Shown: in pieces, positions 39,500 to 49,904 of the stretch | How positions within the stretch are numbered: the first letter of the stretch is position 1 | How the letters are laid out: the number at the start of each line of letters is the position of its first letter | Source of the DNA: Planctomycetaceae bacterium | GTDB taxonomy: Bacteria; Planctomycetota; Planctomycetia; Planctomycetales; Planctomycetaceae | Direction: 5' to 3' | NCBI GenBank assembly: GCA_027489895.1 | Contig: JAIXZD010000458.1 | Location: 1-49,957, forward strand | Length of the DNA: 49,957 nt | Position numbers and translations under genes: made by a program | Notes under the pieces: generated by a model | What the model was told of the DNA's origin: nothing | Seen by the model: the letters and a program-made list of their open reading frames with translations, nothing else | The model's database searches: none

Positions 39500-40189
39500 C
39501 CCTCACCCACCCCACCACCCCGGTTGTAGCGGAAGCGGTGACGCTTCCCCCGCGCCCAACTTCCACGCGACAACTCAACTCCCTCCACCGACCCTCCGGC
39601 GTTGCCGTCGGGGTCTTGGGTAGAAACGGAATCCTCGGCACGTTCGCCCGGCGGCAAACCCGTCACAACCGACGTTTCGACCGGATCACCTCGTCAACGC
39701 ACGAATTCCATCGAAAGACGATTTGCCATGCCCGCAAGTCGTGTCGATTTCCATCCGGCAGTCATCCGGTGTTGTCATGGGCACACGGACGAACAGACGA
39801 TCACGCCACCGCGAAACCGACGGGTTGGGGCGGGATCGAAGGTTCGGCCCGGTCACCCGGTCGACTGCACTTGGCGGGTACGGTCCGGTTCGGCAGAGGC
39901 CGATCCGGGAAACTCGAAAGGGTCCCCACCTCACTGCGTTCAACCCGGTTGAAAACAGTGTGGGGGACCAGCCGGAGCGGAACGTACCTGCTGCCAAGCG
40001 ACCCACGCCGGCGGTTTGGATGGCCGCCTTTTGCCTATGAACGGACTCCGCCCGCGGACGCACCTCGCCCCGGAACGGTCTCCCGTTTCGATTTGACCTT
40101 GTGCGCGGCCGGCTGGGGACGCGACCGACCGGAGGTCACGGACGATTTCCGGACACTTGACGCCTTAAACGAATTAAGGAGCGGACGCG
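39500..40189. other. 690-nt intergenic region upstream of csrA, with a family C repeat
   Basis: Family C copy at 39526-39548 (reverse orientation), just after the ATPase gene. The remainder has short frames on both strands, all with atypical composition (Arg/Thr-rich, no hydrophobic core), so I call no gene. Near csrA a clear AAGGAG ribosome binding site is present at about 40175-40181, with an unverified TTGACG 15 bases before it. Confidence 0.5.
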
Positions 40190-40429
40190 ATGCTCGTACT
40201 GTCGAGACAGCGTGACGAAAGCATCATCATTGGCGACAACATCGTCATCACGGTCGTAGATATCCGAGGCGATAAGGTCCGCCTCGGGATCCAGGCGCCG
40301 ACGGAGATTCCCGTCCATCGCCAGGAAGTCTACGAAGCGATTCAGCGCGAGAACGCGCGGGGCACCGACGCGGCCGATCCCGCGGCGGTGAAGCCGCTCT
40401 CGGTGCGTAAACCGCCGCGGTTGGGCTAG
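40190..40429 (+). CDS. csrA: Carbon storage regulator CsrA (translational repressor)
   Basis: 79 residues (usual 60-75). [37 protein letters not shown] is the classic start with the RNA-binding first strand, and [22 protein letters not shown] supplies the second (conserved Arg in EIPVHR). The C-terminus is extended by about 15 residues. CsrA binds GGA motifs over mRNA leaders and blocks translation. It is followed on the same strand by two flagellin genes whose leaders carry GGA motifs over their ribosome binding sites. FliW, the usual antagonist, is not in this window. Confidence 0.97.
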   Translation: MLVLSRQRDESIIIGDNIVITVVDIRGDKVRLGIQAPTEIPVHRQEVYEAIQRENARGTDAADPAAVKPLSVRKPPRLG

Positions 40430-40933
40430 GCCTCACGTTTCGGGGGGACGGTCAGCACGACGTTGGCCGGCACCCTCCCGTTAAGGAGAGGCCCGACCTG
40501 AGCGAGGTTGATCCGCAGGAGCAGTCATAGCGGGTCAGACTTGCGCACACCGCAGAACACGCAGACGGAATATTTTATCGAAGTATCCCAAAACACCTAA
40601 AGACCTCAAGGTTCCAGGTCGATAGTTGTCTCCAGAGGTCTCCGACTCTCGATCTGAGAGGTGGAGCGCGGACTGACGTTGCGGTCGGGGAGAGTGAGCG
40701 TCTGGCGGAGCGCCCGGTGGGTGCCAATCCGCCCGCACTCACTCCCCCCACGGGTGCCCATGGATGGGAGCCCCTACGCAGCGGGGCACGGATGGTATTC
40801 CGCGAGGTCGCGATTTGTTCACGCGAGTTCGTAGGCATTTTACTCATCCGTCGTCCGAGGCCGTGGCTTCCCACGTCGCAGTCGCGCTGCGGCACCGGGC
40901 CAGGACGGACAGTATCCGGAAAGGTCGTTTGGC
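40430..40933 (+). promoter_or_regulatory. Leader region of flagellin 1 with candidate CsrA sites
   Basis: 504 nt without a gene. Three GGA motifs lie at 40903-40905, 40907-40909 and 40918-40920, the last within the Shine-Dalgarno-like GGAAAGG (40918-40924) nine bases before the ATG. A loose flagellar-sigma28-like match, TAAA (40598-40601) and GTCGATAG (40618-40625), has spacing 16 rather than the usual 15. These assignments are by eye. Confidence 0.4.
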
Positions 40934-43078
40934 ATGGGGACAAGAATCGCAACGAACGTAGACTCGCTTCGCGGGCTACGAACCTTGAATAAGGCGCAGG
41001 ATCTGCAAAGCCAGACCCTGCAGCGCCTATCGACCGGTACGACCTTGAACACGGGGAAAGACAATCCCTCGGGTTTGATCGCCAGCGAAACGCTGCGGTC
41101 GCAGGTCACCGCGATCGAACAATCCATCAAGAACTCCAGCCGTGCCAATAACGTGATTGGGACGGCTGACGCCGCGCTGGGCGAGGTCGGCAACCTGCTC
41201 GACCAGATCCGCGGACTGGTTCAGGAAGGGGTCAACAAGGGGGCCTTGTCCCAAGGGGAAATCCAGGCCAACCAGTCGCAGATCGACGCGGCCCTCAACG
41301 CGATCAACAAGATCAGCTCGAATACGTCGTTCGCGGGTGACAAGCTGCTCGACGGCAGCAAGTCGTTCACCACGACGATCACCAACGCCGACCGCGCCAA
41401 GTTGTCCGACGTGCAAATCAACGAAGCCCTGTTCGGTTCGGCTTCGAGCATTACCGTCGATGCGACGGTGGTGACGGCCGCCTCGAAAGGCTCGCTGACC
41501 TACAACGGCGGGAACCTAAGCTCGGCCACCACCGTGGAATTCACCGGGTCCAAAGGGAGCCAGGTGCTGTTCTTCGGGGCCAGTTCCAGCCTCACCAACG
41601 TGCGTGACGCCGTGAACGCGGTGACCGACGTGACCGGGGTTTCGGCCTCGATCAGCACGGCCGCGGTGGCGGGCACCCTGACGCGGACCGCTGGCGGCGA
41701 AACCGTCACGATCAACGGTGGTGGTGCCAACGACGCGATCAAGTTCGTCGCCAAGCGTGAAGAGAACGACTCGGGCAACGCCGTCAGCGTGTCGTTCGTC
41801 AACTCGGGTGCCACGAACGCCCGCTCGATCTCGGTGACCGGTAACGCGATCGTCGTCACCCTCGCCAGCACCGGCGGTACCGTCAACGCGACGGAAACGG
41901 CCAACGCGATTGCCACCGCACTGAATGCCAACGCCAGCGCCAACGCCCTCGTTCAGTCCTACTCCGGAGCGGGTGTGGAAGGCGACGGAACCGGCGTTCT
42001 CGCCGCGGCCGCCGCAACCAACCTGACGGGTGGAACGAACAACAACCTCGTCTTCACCGATGCCCGCGAGAACGCCGGTGCCAGTGACACCGCGATCAGC
42101 ATCACCTACGCCGCTTCCGGTGCCAGCACCGCGCTGTCGGCCACGGTGAACGGGTCGAACATCACGTTCAACCTCGCCACCGACGCCGCTGGCGTCGCCA
42201 CCACCACCGCGGCCCAGTTGACCGCGGCGATCACCGGTGGAGCAGGCACATTCGCTGCCGTGAAGCAACTGGTGTCGGCGGCCAACGCGTCCGGAAACGA
42301 CGGCTCGGGCGTGCTCGCCGCGACGGCTGCCGCCTCGACCTCGGGCGGTGTCAACGGCACGATCACGTTCAGCTCCAGCTCGTTCGGCAAGAGTGAATTC
42401 GTCGATATCAACGTGCTCACCTCGGGTTCGTCGTTCGCGAACAACGTGTACGACGGTTCGACTCTGGCCCTGCGTAAAGCCGGGACGGACATTGTCGCCC
42501 GCGTCAACGGTCAGACGGCCGTCGGCAAAGGCCTCAAGGCGACCGTCGCCAACCAGTTGCTCAACGCCTCGATCACCTTCACCGAAGGCAACAACGTCGC
42601 CCTGACGAACGCCAAGGTGACGATCACCGGCGGCGGGTCGCTGTTCCAGATTGGTCAGGACGTGTCGACCGGCGGTCAGGTGGGCGTGGGGATCGAAGGG
42701 ATCAACACCGCTCGTCTGGGTGGACTGCAGGGCAAGCTGTTCGAACTCGGTTCGGGCGGCGGCAAGAGCCTGCTCGATGTCGGCTCGGGCGTGACGGGTG
42801 ACAAGCTGGTGTCGATCATCACCGATGCCCGCGACCGCGTGAACAACCTCCGATCGCGACTCGGTTCGCTGCAGAAGAACGTGATTGAGACGAACATCAG
42901 CAGCCTCGGTGTTGCCCTCGAAAAGATCTCCGACGCGAAGAGCTCGATCGCCGACACCGACTACGCCAGCGAAACCGCCACGCTGACCAAGGCGCAGATT
43001 CTGAACCAGGCCGGTATCTCCGCCCTGCAGATCGCGAACTCGGGCCCGCAAGCGGTGCTGTCGCTGCTGCGAGGTTAA
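40934..43078 (+). CDS. fliC: Flagellin 1, long form with large central domain
   Basis: 714 residues, much longer than the usual 270-500. N-terminal D0/D1 helices (1-165): MGTRIATNVDSLRGLRTLNK, RLSTGTTLNTGKDNPSGLIA, INKISSNTSFAGDKLLDGS. C-terminal D1/D0 (about 600-714) ends DTDYASETATLTKAQILNQA. The middle carries a hook-IN-like segment (SSLTNVRDAVNAVTDVTGVSAS) and an internal duplication: residues about 285-374 and 389-480 align, both with GVLAA and LTGG/TSGG-type ends. Each is likely a surface-exposed filament domain. Ends at a strong hairpin (43110-43142) and precedes a close paralogue. Confidence 0.95.
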   Translation: MGTRIATNVDSLRGLRTLNKAQDLQSQTLQRLSTGTTLNTGKDNPSGLIASETLRSQVTAIEQSIKNSSRANNVIGTADAALGEVGNLLDQIRGLVQEGVNKGALSQGEIQANQSQIDAALNAINKISSNTSFAGDKLLDGSKSFTTTITNADRAKLSDVQINEALFGSASSITVDATVVTAASKGSLTYNGGNLSSATTVEFTGSKGSQVLFFGASSSLTNVRDAVNAVTDVTGVSASISTAAVAGTLTRTAGGETVTINGGGANDAIKFVAKREENDSGNAVSVSFVNSGATNARSISVTGNAIVVTLASTGGTVNATETANAIATALNANASANALVQSYSGAGVEGDGTGVLAAAAATNLTGGTNNNLVFTDARENAGASDTAISITYAASGASTALSATVNGSNITFNLATDAAGVATTTAAQLTAAITGGAGTFAAVKQLVSAANASGNDGSGVLAATAAASTSGGVNGTITFSSSSFGKSEFVDINVLTSGSSFANNVYDGSTLALRKAGTDIVARVNGQTAVGKGLKATVANQLLNASITFTEGNNVALTNAKVTITGGGSLFQIGQDVSTGGQVGVGIEGINTARLGGLQGKLFELGSGGGKSLLDVGSGVTGDKLVSIITDARDRVNNLRSRLGSLQKNVIETNISSLGVALEKISDAKSSIADTDYASETATLTKAQILNQAGISALQIANSGPQAVLSLLRG

Positions 43079-43109
43079 CCCCCCGCACGACTCGTCGAAG
43101 TGATTTCCC

Positions 43110-43142
43110 AACCCCCGGGCCGCACAGTGCAGCCCGGGGGTT
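43110..43142 (+). terminator. Hairpin terminator after flagellin 1
   Basis: An 11-bp perfect stem (AACCCCCGGGC paired with GCCCGGGGGTT) with an 11-nt loop, 31 nt after the stop codon. The following sequence is G/T-rich (GTTGCATTT) rather than a clean U-run, so it could slow or partly stop polymerase or protect the 3' end. Confidence 0.75.
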
Positions 43143-43482
43143 GTTGCATTTGGGGAGTACTCGCACAGAGACTCTGCCGACCAGGTAAACCTTGCGGTCT
43201 GTGCCAGTTGATCTCAACGCGCCGCGCACGATCCGGGACGACCCCCGTTTCGGCCAGTTGGAGGCGAAATCCACAGGGGATTCCACGATTCCCGCGACGA
43301 TCTTCCTAAGGCCGCGTCTTGGAGCGACGGAGTTCCCCGAGACCTGGCATTTTGAGCGCAGTCTGCTTTCAGACCGCGCCCCGCGACTTCTTACCAAGTC
43401 GGTACGTGGTCGGGGATTGATTTGAGTACATCACCGCGCCTGGCCGCGGGTCTGAAACGGTTCTCACGGAAGGGAACGTCGA
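43143..43482 (+). promoter_or_regulatory. Leader region of flagellin 2 with candidate CsrA and sigma54 sites
   Basis: 340 nt with no gene. GGA/GGGA at 43468-43475 (CACGGAAGGGA) overlaps the ribosome binding site, seven bases before the ATG, a likely CsrA site. TGGCATTTTGAGCGC (43345-43359) fits the GG-N10-GC layout of sigma54 promoters, but the -12 element is imperfect. No equivalent is seen before flagellin 1. Confidence 0.4.
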
Positions 43483-45627
43483 ATGGGCACTCGGATTGCC
43501 ACGAACGTAGACTCGTTGCGCGGTCTTCGCAGCTTGGATAAGGCCACCGCCCTTCAGAGCCAGACGCTGCAGCGGCTGTCGACCGGTACAACGCTCAACT
43601 CGGGCAAGGATAGCCCCTCGGGTTTGATCGCCAGCGAAACGCTTCGCTCGCAGGTCACCGCGATCGAGCAGTCGCTCAAGAATTCCAGCCGCGCCAACAA
43701 CGTGATCGGCACGGCCGACGCGGCGCTGGGCGAAGTGAACAACCTGCTCGACCAGATTCGCGGGCTGATCCAGGAAGGGGTCAACCGCGGGGCGTTGTCG
43801 CAGACCGAAATCACCGCCAATCAGTCGCAGATCGACGCGGCCCTCAACGCGATCAACAAGATCAGCTCGAACACGCAGTTCGCAGGCGACAAGCTGCTCG
43901 ATGGCAGCAAGTCGTTCACGACGACGATCACCAACGCCGACCGCGCCAAGCTGTCTGACTTCGTCATCAGCGAAGCGCTGTTCGGTTCGGCCAGCTCGGT
44001 GACGATCGATGCCACCGTCGTCACGGCTGCGACCAAAGCCGCGCTGACGTACAACGGCGGGAACCTCAGCTCGGCGACGACGATTGAGTTCACCGGTGCC
44101 AAGGGGAGCCAGGTGCTCTTCTTCGGGGCGAGCTCCAGCCTCACGAACATCAAGGACGCCGTGAACGCCGTCACCGACGTGACGGGCGTGACCGCCTCGA
44201 TCAGCACGGCCGCGGTCGCGGGCACGCTGACTCGCACCGCTGGTGGCGAAACCGTCACGATCAACGGCGGCGGTGCCAACGACGCGATCAAGTTCGTCGC
44301 GAAACGCGAAGAAAACGACGCGGGCAACGCCGTCAGTGTGTCGTTCGTCAACTCGGGTGCCACCAACGCCCGGTCGATCTCGGTGACCGGTAACGCGATC
44401 GTCGTCACGCTGGCCACCACCGGCGGTACCGTCAACGCGACGGAAACGGCCAACGCGATCACCGCCGCCCTCAATGGCAACGCCAGCGCCAACGCCCTGA
44501 TTCAGTCCTACTCCGGCGCGGGTGTGGAAGGCGACGGCTCGGGTGTGCTCGCGGCCGCGGCTGCGACGAACCTGACGGGCGGTACCAACAACAACCTCGT
44601 CTTCACCGATGCCCGCCAGGATGCCGGGGCCAGCGACACCGCCATCAACGTCACTTACGCGGTCGCCGGTGCAAACACCGCCCTCAGTGCCACGGTGAAC
44701 GGCACGAACATCACCTTCAATCTGGCCACCGACGCCGCTGGTGTCGCGACGACGACGGCCGCGCAGTTGGCCGCGGCCATCACGGCAGGTACTGGGACCT
44801 TCGCCGGGGCAAAGCAGCTTGTTTCCGCGGCCAACGCTGCGGGGAACGACGGCTCTGGTGTGCTTGCCGCCACCGCCAGCTCCGGTCTGACAGGTGGGAC
44901 GAACGGGGTGATCACCTTCAGCTCGGGCGACTTCGGCAAGTCCCAGTTCGTCGACATCAACGTCCTCACCGCGGGAGCCTCCTTCGCCAACAGCGTGTAC
45001 GACGGGGCCGCCCTGACGCTCCGCAAGGCCGGGACCGACATCATCGCCCGCATCAATGGCCAGACCGCGATCGGCCAGGGGCTGAAAGCCTCGATCTCGA
45101 CCGCCCTCCTCAACACCTCGCTCACCTTCGCGGAAGCGAGCAACGTTGCCCTGACCAACTCCAAGATCACCATCACCGGTGGCGGATCGCTGTTCCAGAT
45201 CGGCCAGGACGTCTCGACTGGTGGCCAGATCGGTGTCGGCATCGAGGCGGTCAACACCGCGCGACTGGGCGGGACCACCGGCAAGCTGTTTGAACTTGGC
45301 TCGGGCGGCGGCAAGAGCCTGCTCGATGTCGGCAACGGCATCACTGGCGACAAGCTCGTCTCGATCATCAACGATGCCCGCGACCGCGTGAACAGCCTCC
45401 GTTCGCGACTCGGGTCGCTGCAGAAGAACGTGATCGAAACGAACATCTCCAGCCTCGGTGTCGCCCTCGAAAAGATCGCCGACGCCCGCAGTACGATCGC
45501 CGACACCGACTACGCCAGCGAAACGGCCACCCTGACCAAGGCCCAGATCCTCAATCAGGCCGGTATCAGCGCCCTGCAGATCGCCAACTCCGCCCCGCAG
45601 CAGGTCCTCTCGCTGCTGCGACAGTAA
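43483..45627 (+). CDS. fliC: Flagellin 2, paralogue of flagellin 1
   Basis: 714 residues, exactly the length of flagellin 1, and colinear with it throughout. N-terminal MGTRIATNVDSLRGLRSLDK and C-terminal end SALQIANSAPQQVLSLLRQ are almost the same. The central domain, which is usually the most variable part of flagellin, is equally conserved, including the hook-IN segment and the duplicated modules. Differences are mostly conservative (LSDVQINEALFG against LSDFVISEALFG). The tandem pair may form a mixed filament. Ends at a hairpin terminator at 45668-45702. Confidence 0.95.
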   Translation: MGTRIATNVDSLRGLRSLDKATALQSQTLQRLSTGTTLNSGKDSPSGLIASETLRSQVTAIEQSLKNSSRANNVIGTADAALGEVNNLLDQIRGLIQEGVNRGALSQTEITANQSQIDAALNAINKISSNTQFAGDKLLDGSKSFTTTITNADRAKLSDFVISEALFGSASSVTIDATVVTAATKAALTYNGGNLSSATTIEFTGAKGSQVLFFGASSSLTNIKDAVNAVTDVTGVTASISTAAVAGTLTRTAGGETVTINGGGANDAIKFVAKREENDAGNAVSVSFVNSGATNARSISVTGNAIVVTLATTGGTVNATETANAITAALNGNASANALIQSYSGAGVEGDGSGVLAAAAATNLTGGTNNNLVFTDARQDAGASDTAINVTYAVAGANTALSATVNGTNITFNLATDAAGVATTTAAQLAAAITAGTGTFAGAKQLVSAANAAGNDGSGVLAATASSGLTGGTNGVITFSSGDFGKSQFVDINVLTAGASFANSVYDGAALTLRKAGTDIIARINGQTAIGQGLKASISTALLNTSLTFAEASNVALTNSKITITGGGSLFQIGQDVSTGGQIGVGIEAVNTARLGGTTGKLFELGSGGGKSLLDVGNGITGDKLVSIINDARDRVNSLRSRLGSLQKNVIETNISSLGVALEKIADARSTIADTDYASETATLTKAQILNQAGISALQIANSAPQQVLSLLRQ

Positions 45628-45667
45628 TTCGCTCGCCGGTCGCGCATTCCAAGATGCCTTTCACCCC

Positions 45668-45702
45668 CACCACCGGGTCGTCCCCCAGACGGCCCGGTGG
45701 TG
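45668..45702 (+). terminator. Rho-independent terminator after flagellin 2
   Basis: A 10-bp stem (CACCACCGGG with CCCGGTGGTG) and a 15-nt loop, 40 nt after the stop, followed by TTCTTCTTT. Good agreement with an intrinsic terminator. Confidence 0.8.
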
Positions 45703-45828
45703 TTCTTCTTTGGGGTTCGTTTTGACTTTTGGGATCGCACGTCCGGATAATCCGCCCGCTGGCAGTCCCCATGCGACTTCCAACAGGTCCACCACCAGAC
45801 GTCGCTCACCGTATTCCAGGAGTCTCCA

Positions 45829-47172
45829 TTGCGAATCGCCTGCCTGCATACCGGATTCTGGGTGGCGATGCTGACGGGGTCGGCTCTGTTCGCGGCCGAC
45901 CTTCCCTCGGCAGCCCGTCCCTCCGACGACTCCGTTCCCACGGGCCTGTTCAAGTACGTCGCCCGCGCCGAACCGGCCTACACCTGGTCCATCGCCGAAA
46001 CACGCGATCTCGACAACACCCAGGTCACCCGCCTCGAACTCACCTCGCAGACCTGGCAGGGAATCGTCTGGAAGCACACACTGCTCGTCTTCGAACCGGC
46101 CGAACTGGCCCACCCCGAGCAGATGCTGCTGTTCATCACCGGAGGGGCCAACGGCCGGCTCCCCGGCAACAACGACTACACCCTCGGAGCCACCCTCGCC
46201 GGCTTCTGCCGCGGCCGCGTCGCCATGCTCTACCAGGTGCCCAACCAGCCACTCTTCGACGATCGCGTCGAAGACGACCTCATCACCGAGACCTGGCTCA
46301 AGTACCTCGCCACTGGCGACGAAACCTGGCCGTTGCTCTTCCCCATGGTGAAAAGCGCCGTCAAGGCGATGGATGCCCTGCAGGAGTTCACCCGCCGCGA
46401 ACGAAAGACCGAAACCCGCGGGTTCGTCGTCACAGGCGCCTCCAAGCGCGGCTGGACAAGCTGGCTGTCGGCCGTCGCCGACCGCCGCATCCTCGGCACC
46501 GCGCCGATGGTGATCGACATGCTCAACTTCGAAAAGCAGATGCCCCACCAGAAAGCGACCTGGGGCAAATACAGCGAACAGATTGTCGACTACACCAGCA
46601 AAGGCCTCATTCGCGAAGACGGCCACGCCCACGGCAGCCGCGAAGAACGCCTCTGGAAAATGATGGACCCGTTCACCTACCGGCATCAGCTCACGCTGCC
46701 CAAACTGCTCGTCGTCGGCACGAACGACCGCTACTGGGTGGCCGATGCGATGAATCTCTACTGGGACGATCTCTCCGGCCCCAAGTCGGCCCTGCACATC
46801 CCCAACGCCGGCCACAACCTGAAAGGTGGACACGAACTCGTCACCACCACCGTCGCCACCTTCTTCCGCCGCACCGCCTCCGGCCGCACACTCCCCTCCC
46901 TGCGATTCGAGAAACTCGCTTCGCCCCAAGCGCTCGGCCTGACCCTCGAACCGAGCGAGAAACCGGTTCAGGTGAAACTCTGGACGGCGACCAGCGCCAC
47001 CAAAGACTTCCGCGACGCCCAGTGGGCCAGTCGCACGCTCACCAGCACCAACGGCGTCTACAGCGGCAATTCGCCACGCCCCGCGCAAGGGCACCTCGCC
47101 GTCTTCGGCGAAGCGCAATTCATCGACAGCGGACTGCCGTTTTCTTCGACTACCCTGCTGTACTGGGAATAG
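45829..47172 (+). CDS. Secreted PhoPQ-activated pathogenicity-related (PqaA) family protein
   Basis: 447 residues starting at TTG (45829) with CCAGGAG five bases upstream. Signal peptide 1-22 ([16 protein letters not shown]). The PqaA family is an alpha/beta-hydrolase-like group: [51 protein letters not shown], then the nucleophile-elbow region [15 protein letters not shown] (the G-x-S-x-R/G type), [24 protein letters not shown] with the acid candidate Asp and IPNAGHNL with the His. Planctomycetes often carry such genes; the substrate is unknown and the name reflects Salmonella regulation only. Confidence 0.93.
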   Translation: MRIACLHTGFWVAMLTGSALFAADLPSAARPSDDSVPTGLFKYVARAEPAYTWSIAETRDLDNTQVTRLELTSQTWQGIVWKHTLLVFEPAELAHPEQMLLFITGGANGRLPGNNDYTLGATLAGFCRGRVAMLYQVPNQPLFDDRVEDDLITETWLKYLATGDETWPLLFPMVKSAVKAMDALQEFTRRERKTETRGFVVTGASKRGWTSWLSAVADRRILGTAPMVIDMLNFEKQMPHQKATWGKYSEQIVDYTSKGLIREDGHAHGSREERLWKMMDPFTYRHQLTLPKLLVVGTNDRYWVADAMNLYWDDLSGPKSALHIPNAGHNLKGGHELVTTTVATFFRRTASGRTLPSLRFEKLASPQALGLTLEPSEKPVQVKLWTATSATKDFRDAQWASRTLTSTNGVYSGNSPRPAQGHLAVFGEAQFIDSGLPFSSTTLLYWE

Positions 47173-47235
47173 CGCCACTGCGAGTAGCGCCGCATGCATT
47201 CGCCCAGGCGTGCCGACAGGTTTCGCCAATTACTA

Positions 47236-48795
47236 CTACGTTGCCTTCGCCACCGCGGCGCTGATCCGTGCGACACACTTGTCTGGCCCCAGCATCGCCA
47301 AACAGTCATACACGCCCGGCCCCGCCTGCTGACCCGTTGTCGCCAGCCGCAGGGCATGGATCATCGTGCCGGTCTGCTCGCCCACCTGCGTACAGTACGC
47401 AGCGAGCGCCGCTTCAATCGACGCCGCATCGAACGGGGCCACCGTCTTTAGCACCTCGGCAAACGCCGCAAGATGAGCCGGCACGCCCTCTTTCTTCACC
47501 CGCTTGTCGAACATCTTCTCGTCAGTTCGCAGCACATACGTGAAGAAGTAATCGCAGTCGAGAATGTCGCTGAAAATCTTCAGCCGGTCACCCAGCGCCT
47601 CGGCAATCCGCTGCACGTAGGCTCGCGTCTCGTCCGACACCGGTTCGGCCAGCAGCTTGGCCTGCACGAGGAATCGGACGCAGCCGTCGGTCTTGGGGCC
47701 GATCGCCAGTTCCTTCATCCAGTGACCCTGGAAGTTGAACAGCTTGTCGGGGTCGAGACTGGCCGGGGCCTTCACCACGCGGTCGAGCGTGAAGTGCTCG
47801 ACCATCGTCGCCAGCGACATGTTCTCCGTCTTTTCGTCGAGCGACCAGCCAATCCGCCCCAGCGCATTGAGCACCCCTTCCGGCAGATACCCAATCCGCT
47901 CGTAGTACTCGACCATCACAGGGTCGAGCCCCTGCGCTCCGGCCAGCCCCAGCCGGGGAAAGACTTCGTCGCCCCGCTCGAACATCCGCTTGAACTGCGG
48001 GTTCTTGCGGTACTGCTCGATCTTGCGCTTGCTCAGCTTCTCTTTGGACCCCGGCGCCGCCACATACGGCACGTGGGCAAACAGAGGCAGCGAATAGCCG
48101 AGCGCCTTGTAGATCAGGGCTTGAACCGCCGTGTTCGTGAGATGCTCTTCCGCGCGAATGACGTGCGAGATCTGCATCTGCGCGTCATCGACGACGGTCG
48201 CGAAGTTGTACAGGGGCGAGCCATCGGGCCGCAGAATGACGGGGTCGGGCATCAGGCCACAGTCCCATTCGACATGCCCGCGAATCAGGTCATCGATCGC
48301 GATCTTTTCGGTCCGCGGAACCAGCAGCCGCAGCGTCCAGGGCTTGCCCTCCGCCAGATACTGCTCCTTCTGAGCCTCAGTCAGATCGAGCGACCGGCGG
48401 ATATTGAGGTACGGCACCTTCGCCGCCTCGGCAGCCTTGCGGTCGGCGTCGTTCTCGTCTTTCGTCGAGAAGTCCTTGTAGGCGAACCCGGCCGCTTCGA
48501 GCTGTTTTGCTGCGGCCTGGTACAGCGAATTGCGCTGCGACTGGTAGTACGGGGCATACGGCCCGCCCACCTCGGCCCCTTCGTCCCAATCGAGGCCCAG
48601 CCAGCGAAACGCGTTCAGAATCGGGCCAAGCGCTGCTTCCTGGTTCCGCGCCTGGTCGGTGTCGTCGATGCGAAGAATGAACTGGCCGCCCATGTGTCGG
48701 GCCCACAGCCAGTTAAACAGCGCCGTCCGCATCCCGCCAATATGCATATACCCCGTGGGGCTGGGAGCAAACCGAGTCCGAACCGTCGACGACAT
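47236..48795 (-). CDS. gltX: Glutamate--tRNA ligase
   Basis: 519 residues from the ATG at 48795 (an ATG at 48825 adds 10). Class I synthetase that charges tRNA-Glu. HIGH-type motif [10 protein letters not shown] (17-26, with Gly for the usual Asn), [15 protein letters not shown] opening, [13 protein letters not shown], the editing/catalytic region GDFVIR replaced by IRGHVEWDC with [37 protein letters not shown], and KLSKRK, the KMSKS-type loop. The C-terminal anticodon-binding helices follow. Convergent with the PqaA-like gene, 63 bp apart. Confidence 0.97.
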   Translation of the reverse strand: MSSTVRTRFAPSPTGYMHIGGMRTALFNWLWARHMGGQFILRIDDTDQARNQEAALGPILNAFRWLGLDWDEGAEVGGPYAPYYQSQRNSLYQAAAKQLEAAGFAYKDFSTKDENDADRKAAEAAKVPYLNIRRSLDLTEAQKEQYLAEGKPWTLRLLVPRTEKIAIDDLIRGHVEWDCGLMPDPVILRPDGSPLYNFATVVDDAQMQISHVIRAEEHLTNTAVQALIYKALGYSLPLFAHVPYVAAPGSKEKLSKRKIEQYRKNPQFKRMFERGDEVFPRLGLAGAQGLDPVMVEYYERIGYLPEGVLNALGRIGWSLDEKTENMSLATMVEHFTLDRVVKAPASLDPDKLFNFQGHWMKELAIGPKTDGCVRFLVQAKLLAEPVSDETRAYVQRIAEALGDRLKIFSDILDCDYFFTYVLRTDEKMFDKRVKKEGVPAHLAAFAEVLKTVAPFDAASIEAALAAYCTQVGEQTGTMIHALRLATTGQQAGPGVYDCLAMLGPDKCVARISAAVAKAT

Positions 48796-49032
48796 GAGAC
48801 ACCCTGCGGAAGACACACCAGGCACTTCGAAACCATCACTCTAACGTGGAAGAGCCAGAAGGAGCCACCAAGCCGGAGGGCGTCTCTCCCAGCGCCGCCT
48901 CCCCGCCGTCTGTCCCGGCAGCCTCCCCAATCTGTTGATTTGTCGTCCGGACGGATAAAATGCGGTGCCCCAGTGCGGGGGCCGGGGATCGGGGCCGATC
49001 CGCGATCGGAACTTTGTCAGGATTGTCGCAGC

Positions 49033-49893
49033 ATGGCTGAGTCACCGTGGATCATTGATGTCACCGAGGAAACGTTTCAGACGGTCGTCATCGACCAGTC
49101 GCAGGCGATTCCCGTGATTGTCGATTTCTGGGCGACCTGGTGTCAGCCCTGTCGGCACCTGGGCCCTCTCCTGGAGAAACTGGCCAACGAGGCGGCCGGG
49201 GCGTGGATTCTCGCCAAGGTGAACGTTGACGAGCAGCAGCAGATCGCCGCCGCGTTTCAGGTCCAATCCATCCCGACCGTCTTCGCGGTGCAGGGGGGGC
49301 AGATCCTCGACCAGTTCGCGGGCCTGTTGCCTGAACCGCAACTGCGGGAATGGCTGGGACGCTTTCAGCCCAGCGCCGAAGACCTCGCCCTCGCCGAGGC
49401 CAAGACCCTCGCGACGACCGACCCCCGCGCCGCCGAGGAGAAATTCCTCGAAGTGCTCGAGTCGACCAACAACAAAGACGCCGTGAAAATCGAACTCGCC
49501 CGGTTCTACGTCGACCAGCACCGCGATGCCGACAGCCGCGCTCTGCTCGACCAGCTCGAAGCCCGCGGCTTCCTCGAACCGCAAGCGCAAGACATCAAGG
49601 CCGAACTGGAACTCCGCGCCGCCGCCGCTGAATCGGGTGGGGTCGGCGAATGCCGCACAGCGCTCGCGAGCGACCCCGAGAACCCCACGCTGAAGCTGCA
49701 CCTGGCAGACGCCCTGGCCGCCGTCAAACAGTTCCCCGAGGCACTCGATCTCTGCCTCGACCTCGTCAAAACTGGGGACGCTGCCATCAAGGAACAGGCC
49801 AAGACGACGATGGTCAACATGTTCCACATCCTCGGCAGCGGCGCCGACCTCACCCAGTCCTACCGCCGCAAACTCGCGACAGCGCTCTATTAA
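49033..49893 (+). CDS. Thioredoxin-TPR fusion protein (CnoX/YbbN-like)
   Basis: 286 residues from the ATG at 49033. Thioredoxin domain 1-110 with active site WCQPC (36-40, Cys37 and Cys40), VDFWATWCQPCRHLGP, and a cis-Pro in SIPTVFAVQGG. From about 115 to the end there are tetratricopeptide-type helices (LAEAKTLATTDPRAAEEKFLEV, NPTLKLHLADALAAVKQFPEAL). Related E. coli CnoX is a chaperone-like holdase for substrates of GroEL and DnaK but lacks a full CxxC; here CxxC is intact, so redox activity is possible. Divergent from gltX. Confidence 0.94.
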   Translation: MAESPWIIDVTEETFQTVVIDQSQAIPVIVDFWATWCQPCRHLGPLLEKLANEAAGAWILAKVNVDEQQQIAAAFQVQSIPTVFAVQGGQILDQFAGLLPEPQLREWLGRFQPSAEDLALAEAKTLATTDPRAAEEKFLEVLESTNNKDAVKIELARFYVDQHRDADSRALLDQLEARGFLEPQAQDIKAELELRAAAAESGGVGECRTALASDPENPTLKLHLADALAAVKQFPEALDLCLDLVKTGDAAIKEQAKTTMVNMFHILGSGADLTQSYRRKLATALY

Positions 49894-49904
49894 CAGGCTT
49901 GATT

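Noticed and set aside
39686-40063. Possible small gene upstream of csrA (either strand)
   Set aside because: Short frames on both strands have Arg/Thr/Pro-rich sequence without hydrophobic core, ribosome binding site or family resemblance.
41516-43111. Long minus-strand open frame opposite flagellin 1
   Set aside because: Its Arg/Gly/Val-rich sequence is the complement of the flagellin repeats, and it has no counterpart motif set.
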